Of a stretch of 64,000 nt of DNA, positions 31,646-41,990 are shown piece by piece. Position numbers and translations under genes: made by a program. Every line of letters begins with the position of its first letter. Positions within the stretch are counted from its first letter, which is position 1. Where the stretch lies: contig CM043942.1 in the NCBI GenBank assembly GCA_014529385.2, positions 55,613,340 through 55,677,339 on the forward strand, given 5' to 3'. The notes under the pieces are model-generated. The model was given only the letters and a program-made list of their open reading frames with translations. It had not been told where the DNA came from and ran no database searches. The DNA is from Adiantum capillus-veneris. Lineage: Eukaryota > Streptophyta > Polypodiopsida > Polypodiales > Pteridaceae.

Positions 31646-34549
31646 ATGGTAAGTACAAGACGCTCCAAAACAAAGGTAGCCGGAGCAATTTCGGGATGCA
31701 ACATGGATGACATCCTTCCAATTGTCGACGTAAACATAAAAGGAAAGAGGGTTGGAAACACCTACATTGATGGAGGTGCACAAATCTGTGTAATGAGCGA
31801 AGCTACGATGCTTCGATTAGGGCTCGAGGTTGATAGGCCTTCTCCATGCAAGGCAAAGATGGCAAACAACGCAAAAGTAAAGTGTGTGGGTGTGGTAAGT
31901 GCCGTGAAAATCAAAGCTTTCAACACTGAGGTAGAGGTAGATGTTTTTGTAATGCCTACTAAGGGGGAGGGCTATCCACTAATTTTGGGAAGGCCATGGT
32001 TGATGGCCATGAAGGCAAAACAGGACTGGGGTACTGGCCTTCAACGCATGACCGGTAAGAAAGGGGAGACAATCTACTACGACATGAGGATTGGCAAGCA
32101 GAAACAAATGAATCTGGAAACATCGGCAAATGAAACCACTAGCGAATCTTCCAGTTCTGAGGAGGAGACCACATCCACCGAAGAAAGTGACAATTCCATT
32201 GATAAGATGGGTATCATTATGAAGGATCCACAAAGGGTAAGCACAACTGGTGATCCATCACCAAAAGGGAAACCCAATGAAGAGGAGAGAAAATCACTTG
32301 GCCTAGGAGGAAGTAGGTTGAAGGGTATGTTCTCTACGGAATTAACACTTGAGGAGAAAGATAGTTTTTTGCAAATGTTGATGGGATTTCCTAACCTGTT
32401 CATTGACAAATATGAAAGAATCACAGGCATTACAGTGGTGGAACATCATATTAAGCTGAAGGAAGGGGTAAAACCAGTTGTGAAAAAGCTACGACGACTG
32501 GGTGTCATACAAGAAAAGGCACTCTTGGCTGAGGTAAGGAAACTGCTGGAGGCGGGATTCATCTATCCTGTAGAAAACTCAGAATGGGTGTCACCCGTAG
32601 TGGTGACTCCTAAAAAGAATGGTAAGTGGAGGGTCTGTGTTGACTACAAACCACTAAATGCAGCTACAAAGAGAGACCACTTTCCTCTCCCTGTCTTGGA
32701 TGAAATTCTGAATGAAGTAGCGGGTTTTGAATGCTATACCGTCTGTGATGGTTATTCAGGATACTTTCAAATACGCATAGCCTTGGAAGATCAGCTAAAA
32801 ACCACTTTTATCACGCCATGGGGTTGTTTTGCATACAGGGTTATGCCATTTGGTCTCACAAATGCACCTGCCACATTCCAAAGATATGTCACATATGTTT
32901 TTCAACCGTTCTTTGGAACATCCATAAGAGTGTTCATTGATGATTTTTGTATATATAGCTCCCGTATTTCACATTTAGAAAAGGTAACTGAAGGTTTGGC
33001 CAGGTTGCAGAGCCTAGGTGGGCAATTAAATGTGGATAAATGCCACATTGGGGAGAGTAAAGTCCTTCTACTAGGCCATGAAATTTCAGCAAAAGGTATC
33101 AACGCCGACCCAAGTAAGGTGTCCGCACTCATAGCCCTACCTTCACCAACGACCGCACGTCAACTGGTCTCTTTTCTACAGAAGGTGAGGTACTTAAGTA
33201 GATTCATACATCTACTATCACAACTTGTTCTACCACTGCAACAACTCACTCACATATCAACTTTCACTTGGGACGAGGAAAGCGAACATCACTACAATAA
33301 GGTAAAGGAGGTCTTAGCCACTCTGCCAACTATCTCACTACCTAAGTGGGATGAAAAATTCTATGTCACCTCAAGTGTTGGTGATGACTCATTGGGGGCT
33401 GTGCTACTCCAAAAGGATATGACGACATCTTTCATGAGGCCAATCTACTTCTCTAGTCGAATGATGACAGCAGGAGAGAAAGGTTTCACCCATGTGGAAC
33501 ACTTAGTCCTAGCTCTTAGATTTGCAACTACAAAGTTTAGGTCATATTTGCTGCCTAAGCAATTTGTGATTCTAACCATGGATGAAATATTTCCCTATGT
33601 TGTACAACACATGGATGTGTCTGCTAGAATTACTAAATGGCTAGTTTGCCTGCAAGAGTTTGACTACACGGTACAGGTAGAAAGCACGACAAGGGCAAGT
33701 TTGGGGGGACTCATGACCTACCAAGTCTTTGAAAGGAAGGAGAAGCAATCTAAGGAAGGAGAAGTCCGATTACCTCCAGTACCACCGATGGTAGAAGGAG
33801 CATACTCTCTCTACTTTGATGGAGCCTACAAGCGAGCGTTCGACAAAGCAGCTGCAGGCATAGTGGTCTTTGATGACAAAGGGACAAAGGTATTTTCGTT
33901 GGGCCAATTGTTAGATTCACATTCTAACAATGAAGCTGAGTATGCAGCACTAACCAAGGGTCTACAATGGTGCGTCTGGCAAGGTGTACAATGCCTTAAT
34001 GTATTTGGGGATGCTCTACTTCTGGTAAGGCAAGTAAATGGAGCATGGACATGCAAGAATCCTAGTTTAAGGACTCACTTAAGTGGTGTAAAAACCTTGT
34101 TGGGTAAGTTTGAAGAAGTTCAAATACACCATATCCCAAGGTCTCAAAACCAAGAAGTAGATGCCCTAGCAAGTGAAAGACTACAGGAAGTGGTGGTTGG
34201 AGCAATAAAACTAAAGCTCCCTCTATTTCAAGGAAGTGATGCCTTGCCTGACATCATGCATTTTTTGGAAACAGGGGAATGCCCATCAGATTTAACAAAG
34301 GGACAGAAGCAATGGCTGACACGGAAGGCCACAAGGTATCGACTCATCAATGACGGTTTGTACTGTAAGCGTAAGGACCAAATACTCAGGAAGGTCCCTC
34401 TCTCTCAGGAAATCACGGGAGTATTTGCTAGTTGTCACGACGGGGTTTGTGGTGGTCACTTTGCCCTAGACATAACAAGTAGGAAAATTTTGCAGGCAGG
34501 CTTCATATGGCCTAGCCTCAACCACCAGGTTTTAGAGCAGACTTGGTAG
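31646..34549 (+). CDS. Pol: protease, RT, RNase H, second RNase H, integrase N-terminus
   Basis: 967 codons, open throughout. The protease active site YIDGGAQ is near residue 42 (DGG instead of the usual DSG/DTG; also DGG in the relative). RT has VDYKPLNAATKRDHFPLP and the FIDD box VFIDDFCIYS near residue 430. The first RNase H is degenerate: TSSVGDDS stands where TDAS is usual. A second RNase H has all four acidic residues: YFDGAYK (about 722), NNEAEYAAL (about 762), VFGDALLL (about 787) and QEVDALAS (about 838). The integrase zinc finger starts (CHDGVCGGHF), but the frame ends at VLEQTW because of a deletion. Confidence 0.92.
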   Translation: MVSTRRSKTKVAGAISGCNMDDILPIVDVNIKGKRVGNTYIDGGAQICVMSEATMLRLGLEVDRPSPCKAKMANNAKVKCVGVVSAVKIKAFNTEVEVDVFVMPTKGEGYPLILGRPWLMAMKAKQDWGTGLQRMTGKKGETIYYDMRIGKQKQMNLETSANETTSESSSSEEETTSTEESDNSIDKMGIIMKDPQRVSTTGDPSPKGKPNEEERKSLGLGGSRLKGMFSTELTLEEKDSFLQMLMGFPNLFIDKYERITGITVVEHHIKLKEGVKPVVKKLRRLGVIQEKALLAEVRKLLEAGFIYPVENSEWVSPVVVTPKKNGKWRVCVDYKPLNAATKRDHFPLPVLDEILNEVAGFECYTVCDGYSGYFQIRIALEDQLKTTFITPWGCFAYRVMPFGLTNAPATFQRYVTYVFQPFFGTSIRVFIDDFCIYSSRISHLEKVTEGLARLQSLGGQLNVDKCHIGESKVLLLGHEISAKGINADPSKVSALIALPSPTTARQLVSFLQKVRYLSRFIHLLSQLVLPLQQLTHISTFTWDEESEHHYNKVKEVLATLPTISLPKWDEKFYVTSSVGDDSLGAVLLQKDMTTSFMRPIYFSSRMMTAGEKGFTHVEHLVLALRFATTKFRSYLLPKQFVILTMDEIFPYVVQHMDVSARITKWLVCLQEFDYTVQVESTTRASLGGLMTYQVFERKEKQSKEGEVRLPPVPPMVEGAYSLYFDGAYKRAFDKAAAGIVVFDDKGTKVFSLGQLLDSHSNNEAEYAALTKGLQWCVWQGVQCLNVFGDALLLVRQVNGAWTCKNPSLRTHLSGVKTLLGKFEEVQIHHIPRSQNQEVDALASERLQEVVVGAIKLKLPLFQGSDALPDIMHFLETGECPSDLTKGQKQWLTRKATRYRLINDGLYCKRKDQILRKVPLSQEITGVFASCHDGVCGGHFALDITSRKILQAGFIWPSLNHQVLEQTW

Positions 34550-35274
34550 GAGAATTAATGCAGAAACTGGGCATTACAAGGAGGCACTCTTCACCATATT
34601 ACCCTCAATGTAATGGCCTAGTTGAAAAGGTAAATGGAATGGTTTCTAAAATTATTACCAAGCAGGTAAACAATCATCCTAGAGACTGGGATAAGTATCT
34701 ACTACCAGCTTTATGGGCCTACAGAACTTCATTTCGTACATCCTTGGGATTCACACCGTATCATCTAGTATTTGGTAAGGAAGCAATCTTGCCCATTGAA
34801 GTGCAACTACAAAGTCTCAGAGTAATGGCAAGCCAACTTCAACAACCCAACATGCATTTGAGAGATCACATCATCAACTTGGAAAGACTGCAGCTGGACA
34901 GAGAAGAAGCAATAAATTATTATGCAGCACAAGCAGAGCATAGACGGCTTAGTTTTAACGAGCATCTCCGGAAAAAAGAATTGAAGAAAGGAATGTTGGT
35001 GCTCCGCTACGACAATCGCTTCAACACGCGCAAGGATAAGAAACTCCTACTCCGATGGGAAGGTCCTTTCATCATCAGGCAAAAGTATGCCAATGGAAGC
35101 TACCAGCTTATGGAGGCTGATGGAAAACTTCATAAAACCAGGGTAAATGGTTGGCGACTTAAACCTTATTTTCTTCGATTTGACCAGGCTCCACCAATTG
35201 ACATTCCAGATGAGGACACACCATCAGCCGCCACCTCCGACGATAATGATCAAACAGATGAGCTAGAGACATGA
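34543..35274 (+). CDS. Integrase C-terminal part (core deleted, frame shifted)
   Basis: Begins at an ATG overlapping the pol stop, in a different frame. Just upstream in this frame is FRADLVGEL, the segment that normally follows the SDNGPG motif. The remainder has SPYYPQCNGLVEKVNGM with the catalytic Glu, and the C-terminal RWEGPFIIRQ and GKLHKTRVNGWRLKPYF. Roughly 100-120 residues are missing between WPSLNHQV and FRADLV, as judged by the relative at 6.8-8.6 kb. The lost part includes the zinc-finger cysteines and the first two catalytic Asp residues. Confidence 0.88.
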   Translation: MVGELMQKLGITRRHSSPYYPQCNGLVEKVNGMVSKIITKQVNNHPRDWDKYLLPALWAYRTSFRTSLGFTPYHLVFGKEAILPIEVQLQSLRVMASQLQQPNMHLRDHIINLERLQLDREEAINYYAAQAEHRRLSFNEHLRKKELKKGMLVLRYDNRFNTRKDKKLLLRWEGPFIIRQKYANGSYQLMEADGKLHKTRVNGWRLKPYFLRFDQAPPIDIPDEDTPSAATSDDNDQTDELET

Positions 35275-35287
35275 ATGCCTCTAGCCC

Positions 35288-35302
35288 AAAGGGGAGGGCT
35301 AA
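35288..35302 (+). other. Polypurine tract of the Ty3 element
   Basis: AAAGGGGAGGGCTAA directly precedes the 3' LTR (TGATGG at 35303) and is the expected plus-strand primer. Confidence 0.8.
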
Positions 35303-36839
35303 TGATGGGGGCTTTTCACAAGCCAAGCTCCCATACCCCTCTTCTCTCGTCCCCACCCCATGAAAACCCCCTCTTAGGGAGGGAGTGATAAAAGACATTG
35401 GAAAAAGTAAGAAAAAATAAAGTATGATTATGTAAATATATGAGAAAGGTAAAATAGGCCACCTCATGCCTGCGGGGCAGCCCATCCCCACCTTGCCTCC
35501 TTTTTCTTCACTGTTGCCCCGCCGTGTGTCCCTTTTTCTCTCCTCCACTCAAAAGCTCAACCCCCTCTCTCTTCCCCTTATCCTTTCTCCTTTCTCTCTC
35601 CCCTCAAGCTACCCCACCTCTCACAAATAATGCATTCTAACTCACCAATAATGCACCCTAACCCACATGCAACTTACCCTATCTTCCAAAATAGTATACC
35701 CCACCCCCCCTTTCTCTCTCCTATCATATCCCATGACCCAAATACTCCCCCTCTCTCTAAAGGGCGCCATGTCTCTTTTCTTGTAGGTAAATAACCTCCC
35801 CCACACTCACACACACTCAGTTTCACTAAAAAAGGTGCCCACAGACCCATCCCCACCCGGTGGTTACCTGATTTTTCTTGTGTTCACACACAGATTCACC
35901 TCTGAACACACTCCTCTCTCTCCCCTCTTGTAATTACTTTATTCTCCATGTCACCTCTCACTTTTTTTCATCAACCCATCTCTCTCTCTCATGAGACTGC
36001 TGTTCTGACACATATACACACAGCCAGACAAGTGGGTCCCACAGTCACATGGCCTATGTAGATAATGATTTCTTCATTTCTAAATTCTAGAATTTCTCCC
36101 CCCCCCCCTCCTCCCCTATATAAAGAGGGGTCACCATCACACAAACACACACACCATCACCAAAGAGTACACTATGCACTATGTGTGCCTAGTGCACACA
36201 CACACACCCACACCATCACCATCACCATCACCGCAATCACCATGCTCGTCTTGAGCATGACCTCTACACCCTTGGGCTATGGAAGATGAAGGGCAACTAA
36301 ATGAAGGATGATGGCCATAACCCTCGTGTGAGTCTTCGCCATCAACTCCCACCTATCCGCCATGTGCTCTACCACGCTCTCCCTTCTCATTCCCCTACCC
36401 TATGCTCCCTATTTCATCCCCTTATTCTCTAAATAAAGCTTGAGGTTTTGTGAGTATGTTTTATTGCAATGTTTTGCCCATGTGAGGTGTACGGAATCGC
36501 CACCTAGTCTTGTGTTTGGAGTGAGCTTGTGTATGTGTGAAGGGTGTGCGAATTTGCCATCCTTTTCTGGTGCCTAAGTACTAAACCGCTATACCCCCTC
36601 CCTCACTCTCTCTCTCTCTCTCTCTCACTTGATCTCATTCCCTTTCCTCTTCATCATTACTCCCAAGCATCCATCTCTCTTGGATGAAAACTTTGTTTTG
36701 GTGGTGTGTTGTTTGCGTCCTAGCCGCTGAAGCTAGGTGGTGCCCCCTGTTTGCTTTACCATGACAGGATCGAGGCGCGCCATTCGGTCCCGGCTGTTTT
36801 AGAGGCCGTCCGGGTTCAGGGTTCGCTTTACTCCCGTCA
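35303..36839 (+). repeat. Ty3 element 3' LTR
   Basis: 1537 bp. TATATAAA at 36117-36124 and AATAAA at 36432-36437. It has an extra segment near 35775-35818 not found in the 5' LTR and a shorter TC run. Differences from the 5' LTR are few, so the insertion is fairly recent compared with other elements here. Confidence 0.95.
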
Positions 36840-36844
36840 TCGGT

Positions 36845-37513
36845 AGTGCCACACCGCACTGTCAACTTCTATAGTTGCTGCACAAGTTGAAGGTTGCGTG
36901 CTGACAGTACACAAGTAAAGTGTACCGACTTTTTCTTCCTTGGCAGCCACCAAAGATCCCTTTGAGATCTTCCACCTTTTGTTTCCGAATGCAATGTTGT
37001 GACCTTCATCATCCAATTGTCCTGTAGAGATCAAATTTTTGCGAAGAGAAGGAACATGCCTAACATCTTTAAGCTTCCACTCATTTCCATTAGCAGTTTT
37101 GACAAAAATTGTACCTTTGCCGACAATCTCACAAGCTTCGTCATCTCCCAAGTATACATACCCAAAATTACCTTTGGTGTAGTCTTGGAAATGTTGCTTG
37201 TGTGGTGTGGCATGGAATGAAGCCCCGGAATCTACTATCCAGGAATTAGACACATTGTCAAATGAGAGAATTAGAGCATCTTGCTCTACTTTACCTGCCA
37301 CATTGGCCTTCGATGTTGGCTTGTTGTCTTGAGACTCTGTCTCCTTCTTCTTCTTGGACCAGCAATCCTTCTTGACGTGGCCCTTCTTGCCGCAGTTCCA
37401 ACATTCAAGAACTGTCTTTGTGCGTGACTTGCTCCGCCTTGAGTGATCAAGACCCTTTTGGTTTTTGAAACTCTCCTTAGGCCTTCCTCTTGTTTCCACT
37501 GACAGTGCATCAC
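36845..37513 (-). pseudogene. Copia gag C-terminus, zinc knuckle and protease
   Basis: Minus frame with a basic stretch and the knuckle CWNCGKKGHVKKDC (C-x2-C-x4-H-x4-C). The aspartic protease follows with SWIVDSGASFHATPH and GKGTIFVKTANGNEWKLKDV. The GAG-preintegrase region then reads RHVPSLRKNLISTGQLDDEG. It ends AVWHYR at the Ty3 insertion; LGHMSAKG resumes at 27399 on the other side. The protease active-site Asp is intact. Confidence 0.92.
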
Positions 37514-37544
37514 TTGATGATTCTCTTGTGCTTCTCCTTCATAT

Positions 37545-38101
37545 TTACTCGCTTAGGAGAACACCCACAACATCATCAAACTTAATAGTATTTGTGCTAG
37601 AAATAGAATTACTTACAGCCATCACAAGGCTGTCCCAACTATCCGGTAGAGATGATAGTATAAGGAGAGCTCGCACTTTATCATTGAAATTGATTTTCAC
37701 CGATCGAAGTTGACTTTTGTTTGTGTTAAAGTCATTTAGGTGTTCTGTAACTGAACCATTCTCTATCATCTTTAGATTGAACAAGCACTTCATAAGAAAT
37801 ACCTTATTGGATGCCAATGGTTTCTCGTAGAAGTCGTCAAGTGACTTCATCAAGTCCTCCGTGGTCTTCATCTCTGAAACATTGAAGGCCACCGCTGACG
37901 CCAAGCTTAACCGGACTGTTCCCAGTGCCTTTCGATCAAGGACATCCATGCATCATCTGCCATTGTTGTGGGCTTCTTCGCAAAACCGCCTAGTGGAAAA
38001 TAGAGGTCCTTCTGGTAGAGATAGTCTTCAATCTGCATCTTCTAATGTTGGTATTTTTTTCCGTTGAACTTCTCAATCTTGAGCTTCCCTTTCTCCGCCA
38101 T
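37545..38101 (-). pseudogene. Copia gag pseudogene
   Basis: A likely start ATG at 38099-38101 gives MAEKGKLKIEKFNGKKY, then a TAG where QQWKMQIEDY-type text is expected (Trp to stop). After a frameshift at about 37945 the frame 37545-37949 reads VLDRKALGTVRLSLASAVAF, then LNDFNTNKSQL and LILSSLPDSWDSLVMAV. These are standard Copia gag (UBN2-like) features. It is inactive. Confidence 0.88.
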
Positions 38102-38160
38102 AACTCCCACTCAATTCAAGGAATCCTTTCCTTGAGATAATTTAGCTACGAGTAAACCTT

Positions 38161-38174
38161 GCTCTGATACCAGT
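38161..38174 (-). other. Copia primer-binding site
   Basis: The minus strand reads ...CTAACA-AC-TGGTATCAGAGC, the primer site complementary to initiator tRNA-Met, 2 nt inside the 5' LTR. Confidence 0.93.
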
Positions 38175-38919
38175 TGTTAGGAAATAAGACGTAGCTAAAT
38201 AGATAATTGATTAGATTACTTAATGGAGAGAGACAGATTTACATACACGAGATTATAGAGTAGAGAGAGGGAGAGAGAGTACACACGATATACGTGGTTC
38301 ACCCAATGTGGGCTACGTCCACGGGAAAGCAGCCACTCAATGGCTTTAGTACTTCAAAACAAGAAGTAGTTTACAAAGGGAGTATACCCTTAATGGATCT
38401 CCCGCCTTGCTTCACTCTCACCACCTCACACTCACCTTGTTGCATCAACTTTACACACTATGAAATGTGTGTAGAAATGGCCTCCTTTTATAGGCCAAAA
38501 GGGCTACCCTCTCTTATGAGAGGCAGCCATGTGTAGCCGCCCTTGTGCGAATAAGTCCAAATCGGACCCTCCAATCCGCCCATGTGTGGCCGCCCTTGAG
38601 AAGACAAGTCCGCTTTTGAATTCGGCCACGGGCCATCGGCCATTGACTTCCGACCATCGGCCACCGGCCAACCGACGGTTGTTTTCCGACCACTTTTCGG
38701 CCGCCGTCCGGCCATAATATTCTGGCAAAAAGGAATATTTTGGCGAGGGAAAAAAAATGAGGCCCCTAAAGTTTCCCTTGATTCTTGACTCTGAAAATTT
38801 TGGTTTCCGGTGAGTGATTTTCCTTCACGCACGATGGCTTCTCCTCATAATGGGGGCCTTACAAATGTGCGATTTTACCACAGAAAATTACAAGGGTAAA
38901 TCAGGCTCCATACTTAACA
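38175..38919 (-). repeat. Copia 5' LTR
   Basis: 745 bp, matching 23893-24656. It lacks the GC hairpin segment present in the 3' LTR and in the copy at 63.8 kb. TATAAAAG on the minus strand at about 38484-38492. Target duplication ATAAA follows. Confidence 0.95.
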
Positions 38920-38994
38920 ATAAAGGACCATTACTTGTATCTTCTTTCTCTTAGCAGAAATGTCTTGACAACATTTTGAGCATGTAAATTGATA

Positions 38995-39895
38995 CTATTC
39001 ATTTGGCTCACTCCATATGAGCTCGGAACTCCTTGATTCCTTGGGAAAGGTCATGTATGCTTGCATGCATAATTCGTTTTTACATATTACAGGTGCCTCC
39101 CAACATTTTTCAGGATTCCAAAAGTCCTGATAGGCTCTTGTCTTCTCCCCATCCCAAAACTCATTGATATCTGAAGGATAGTCAGAACCTTTCTTATCCA
39201 GCCATTGTCCTCTTTCCCTCCACATGGCCAAAAAGTCATGGTAAAACGTCTCACTAGCACATATGAGCCGAAGTTGTTCCATGAAAGAGATGTATTGAAA
39301 AGAAATCATATCTTTTCTAGGCTTCTGATAATGTGGACATCGTTCGCAACATTCTTTACGGTCACATACTAAAGAAGATGGATTGTCTTTGATGCTACAG
39401 TCACACTTGAGAATTGCACCCTCATATGCATCCTCAAGACTAGGTGCAAAAACTTGAGGATCATGGGACATATCCTCGGTGCCGACACAAAACTTCCATT
39501 CTTGAGGGGTCACCATGCCCATCTCTTTGTACATTTGCAATAGCTAAGAGAAGTTGCAAGGAATGCTCTTACCCCCCAATGGTCCATTCCAATTGCTTGG
39601 CTTGCAAACTAGGAGGGATGCAAGAGACCGCGCTTGAGATGTCATATGCTCTTTCTTTCGAGCACTCACATCCAATCCCCCGAATAGAATCTTCAAGAGA
39701 TCGTCATATGGAGGCCTCATCACATAATGATTGGATGCATAACACACAATCTAGTATGTACCAATCCAATTCCTCATCACTTAATACACTAGCACTCAGT
39801 GGAAATGATTGAGAAGATGTAGCATATCGGTCCATGTACAAGTGTGCACTGGCAAGTTCATCATCACAACTACTTTTAATCAGCATGTTTATCAC
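38995..39895 (-). pseudogene. Transposase 5' part, before the Copia insertion
   Basis: Frame 39704-39895 (SDEELDWYILDCVLCIQSL) is followed after a frame change by 39544-39747 (MRPPYDDLLKILFGGLDVSARKKEHMTS as ordered text, ending PCNFS). An in-frame TAG follows, and the same frame continues at 38995-39540. That last part is Cys-rich (KCDCSIKDN, CDRKECCERCPHY) and has KTRAYQDFWNPEKCWEAP, which fits the region just before the DPRNxALxLxxDG block in TNP2 transposases. It should splice to the exon at 23860. The Copia element lies in that intron. Confidence 0.6.
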
Positions 39896-40720
39896 ATGTA
39901 ATATAACCCAATGAAAACATTATAAAACCTTTTATGGAAGAATTCCTCTCTTTTCAATCAAAATTCATGCGTTTCTAGAACATTGCAAGTCAACCACAAT
40001 GATGCATCATATACCTAGCTAGGTATGTTGCCTACTAAAACATGACAACAGACATAAAAGAAGCAAAAAGACCGATGCAAATCAGACACGGCTTCAACCT
40101 TCTCACAAACATCCTTCAACTGTGTCAGTGTTTTACTCAGTTCAGTAGATTATTTGGCACATCAATTATAAATTAATCTGGCACAATTTTTCACACTAAT
40201 TACAATCACAATCAATATTATGGCAGGATTGACATAATGTTAAAATGTCCCTATACAATACGGAAGGCAAGGTGGTCCATCTTTTTCATAGGTCTAGTTT
40301 GCATCACCACTAGGTGCATCACCACTAGGTGCATGAACGGCATCCAGAAGTGCGAAACCTAAAATCCCTTGCAAAAAGTAAACAAGTTAAATAACTGTCC
40401 CTAAAACATCTCAATATACAATTATGAAAAAAGGCTTGAGGAAATGAATTATGACCTAAGCTTGCAAGTAGTGGCTCAAGAAATCGAAGCCCTCCTGAAT
40501 TCGCACATAATCTCCTCCTCTCAGGCTAGATCAATGGCAAAGTCCTCTTGTCTCTACTTAGTCTCTTCTGGTTAGACGCATTGTAGGCGATGGGCTAGTA
40601 GTTTCCTACAAAAGACTGTTGATCAACTAGGGCGAGGGCGATCCTAATTCCTGAACAGTAGAGCAAATTTGAAAACATACCTGCGCACACTGCTTGCTTG
40701 GGATTCAGATACGTGGACGA
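39896..40720. other. Intergenic, with a short palindrome
   Basis: No gene recognised. ATACCTAGCTAGGTAT at 40011-40026 is a perfect 16-bp palindrome that recurs inside the larger palindrome at 47672-47707. A 14-bp direct repeat (gcatcaccactagg) is near 40303. Confidence 0.6.
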
Positions 40721-40911
40721 TGTTGAGTTTATATGTGAAGCTACTCAATATATGGCTTCTCTATATATGGCACCCAGGTCCCCTCTATATATACATCATC
40801 TCATGTGTGTATTCTACACACTTTGGGGTTCTACTTCTATGTTCTCTCCTTCTCTCAACATGGTATCAAAGCAGTACGTTTTTGTTTTCAATGTTTCTCC
40901 TGATCAAAATC

Positions 40912-41990
40912 GATTTTGCAGAAACTACCCGCTAAAGGGATCAGAATCGATGTGGTCTACAACTTTGCAGAAGGAAGTTTCTTCAAATTCTGCACCGATT
41001 TTGAGTTATTGTTCATGGACTGCGTACATACCTGAAAAGCAACTTTCGCTTTTTGTTTTTGATTTTTCTGCTAATTAGAAACGATTTTGCAGAAACTACC
41101 TGCGAAAGAGACCGGAATCAATGTGGTCTACAACTTTGCAGAAGAAAGTTTTTTCAAATTCTGGACCGATTTTGAGTTATCGTTCACGGACTGCGTACAT
41201 ACCTGGAAAGCAACTTCCGCTTTTTGTTTTTTAATTTTTCTGCTAGTTAGAAATGATTTTGCAGAAACTACCCTCAACAGAGACCGGAATCAATGTGGTC
41301 TACAACTTTGCAGAAGGAAGTTTTTTCAAATTCTGCACCGATTTTGAGTTATCGTTCGCAGATTGCATACATACCTGAAAATCAACTTCCGTTTTTTGTT
41401 TTTGATTTTTCTACTAATTGAAAACGATTTTGCAGAAACTACCCACCATAGAGACCGGAATCGATGTGGTCTACAACTTTGCAGAAGGAAGTGCTTTCAA
41501 ATTCTGCACCGATTTTGAGTTATCGTTCGCGGACTGCGTACATACCTGAAAAGCAACTTTCGCTTTTTGTTTTTGATTTTTCTGCTTATTGAAAATGATT
41601 TTGCAGAAACTACCCCTTATGAGAGACCAGAATCGATGTGGTCTACAACTTTACAGAAGAAAGTGTTTTCAAATTCTCCACCGATTTTGAGTTATCGTTC
41701 GCGGATTGCGTACATACCTAAAAAGCAATTTCCGTTTTTTGTTTTTTATTTTTCTTCTTATTGAAAACGATTTTGCAGAAACTACCCGCGTGAGAGACCG
41801 GAATCGATGTGTTCTACAACTTTGCAGAAGAAGCTACCCGCCATGGGGATTGGAATCGATGTGGTCTATAACTTTGCAGAAGAAAGTTTCTCTAAATTCT
41901 GCACCGATTTTGGGTTATCGTCTCGGACTGCGAATATGTTTGAAAATCAAAATTTTACTTTTTGCTTTTGATTTTTCTTATAATTCAAAA
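40912..41990 (+). repeat. 171-bp tandem repeat array inside the non-coding element
   Basis: Units beginning gattttgcagaaactaccc start at about 40912, 41083, 41255, 41426, 41597 and 41769, a period of 171-172 bp. A partial unit follows at about 41832. Units share gatgtggtctacaactttgc and accgattttgagttatcgtt. They start only 50 bp after the primer site. Confidence 0.92.

Larger units (their letters stand above)
27404..36839 (+). mobile_element. Ty3/gypsy (Tat-like, dual RNase H) LTR retrotransposon
   Basis: LTRs 27404-28944 and 35303-36839 run TGATGG...CCGTCA. The flanking target duplication is TCGG (or TCGGT, since the next base also matches) at 27400-27403 and 36840-36843. The order is LTR, primer site, two leader ORFs, gag, protease, RT, RNase H, second RNase H, integrase, polypurine tract, LTR. 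It is inserted in opposite orientation into the HYR/LGH codons of the Copia GAG-preintegrase domain. Two RNase H domains and no chromodomain point to the Tat group. The integrase core is deleted, so it needs help from another element. Confidence 0.95.
23893..38919 (-). mobile_element. Copia LTR retrotransposon, complete ends, interrupted by a Ty3 element
   Basis: LTRs at 23893-24656 and 38175-38919 both run TGTTAGG...CTTAACA. The flanking target duplication is ATAAA (23888-23892 and 38920-38924). On the minus strand the order is 5' LTR, primer site TGGTATCAGAGC (38161-38172), gag, protease, integrase, RT, RNase H, polypurine tract (24657-24668), 3' LTR. This is the Copia order. A 9436-bp Ty3 element (27404-36839) interrupts the integrase-side coding region and a 73-bp fold-back interrupts RNase H. 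Without the Ty3 element it would be about 5.6 kb. Stops, frameshifts and a substituted catalytic residue make it inactive. Confidence 0.95.
21479..39895 (-). pseudogene. TNP2-like (CACTA-type) transposase gene split by a Copia element
   Basis: The minus-strand gene reads from about 39895 down to 38995, is interrupted by the 15-kb Copia insertion (23893-38919, TSD ATAAA) and resumes from 23860 to 21479. The parts together look like a TNP2/DUF4218-type transposase: a cysteine-rich N-terminal part, DPRNF, TGDHPTQCKLGQ, YDSMHILSLN and the FWCFSFERCVLGYLS block. Intron-like boundaries separate the parts. In-frame stops and frameshifts are present in addition to the insertion, so this copy is dead. 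TNP2 proteins cut and mobilise CACTA elements; I could not identify the terminal repeats here. Confidence 0.65.
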
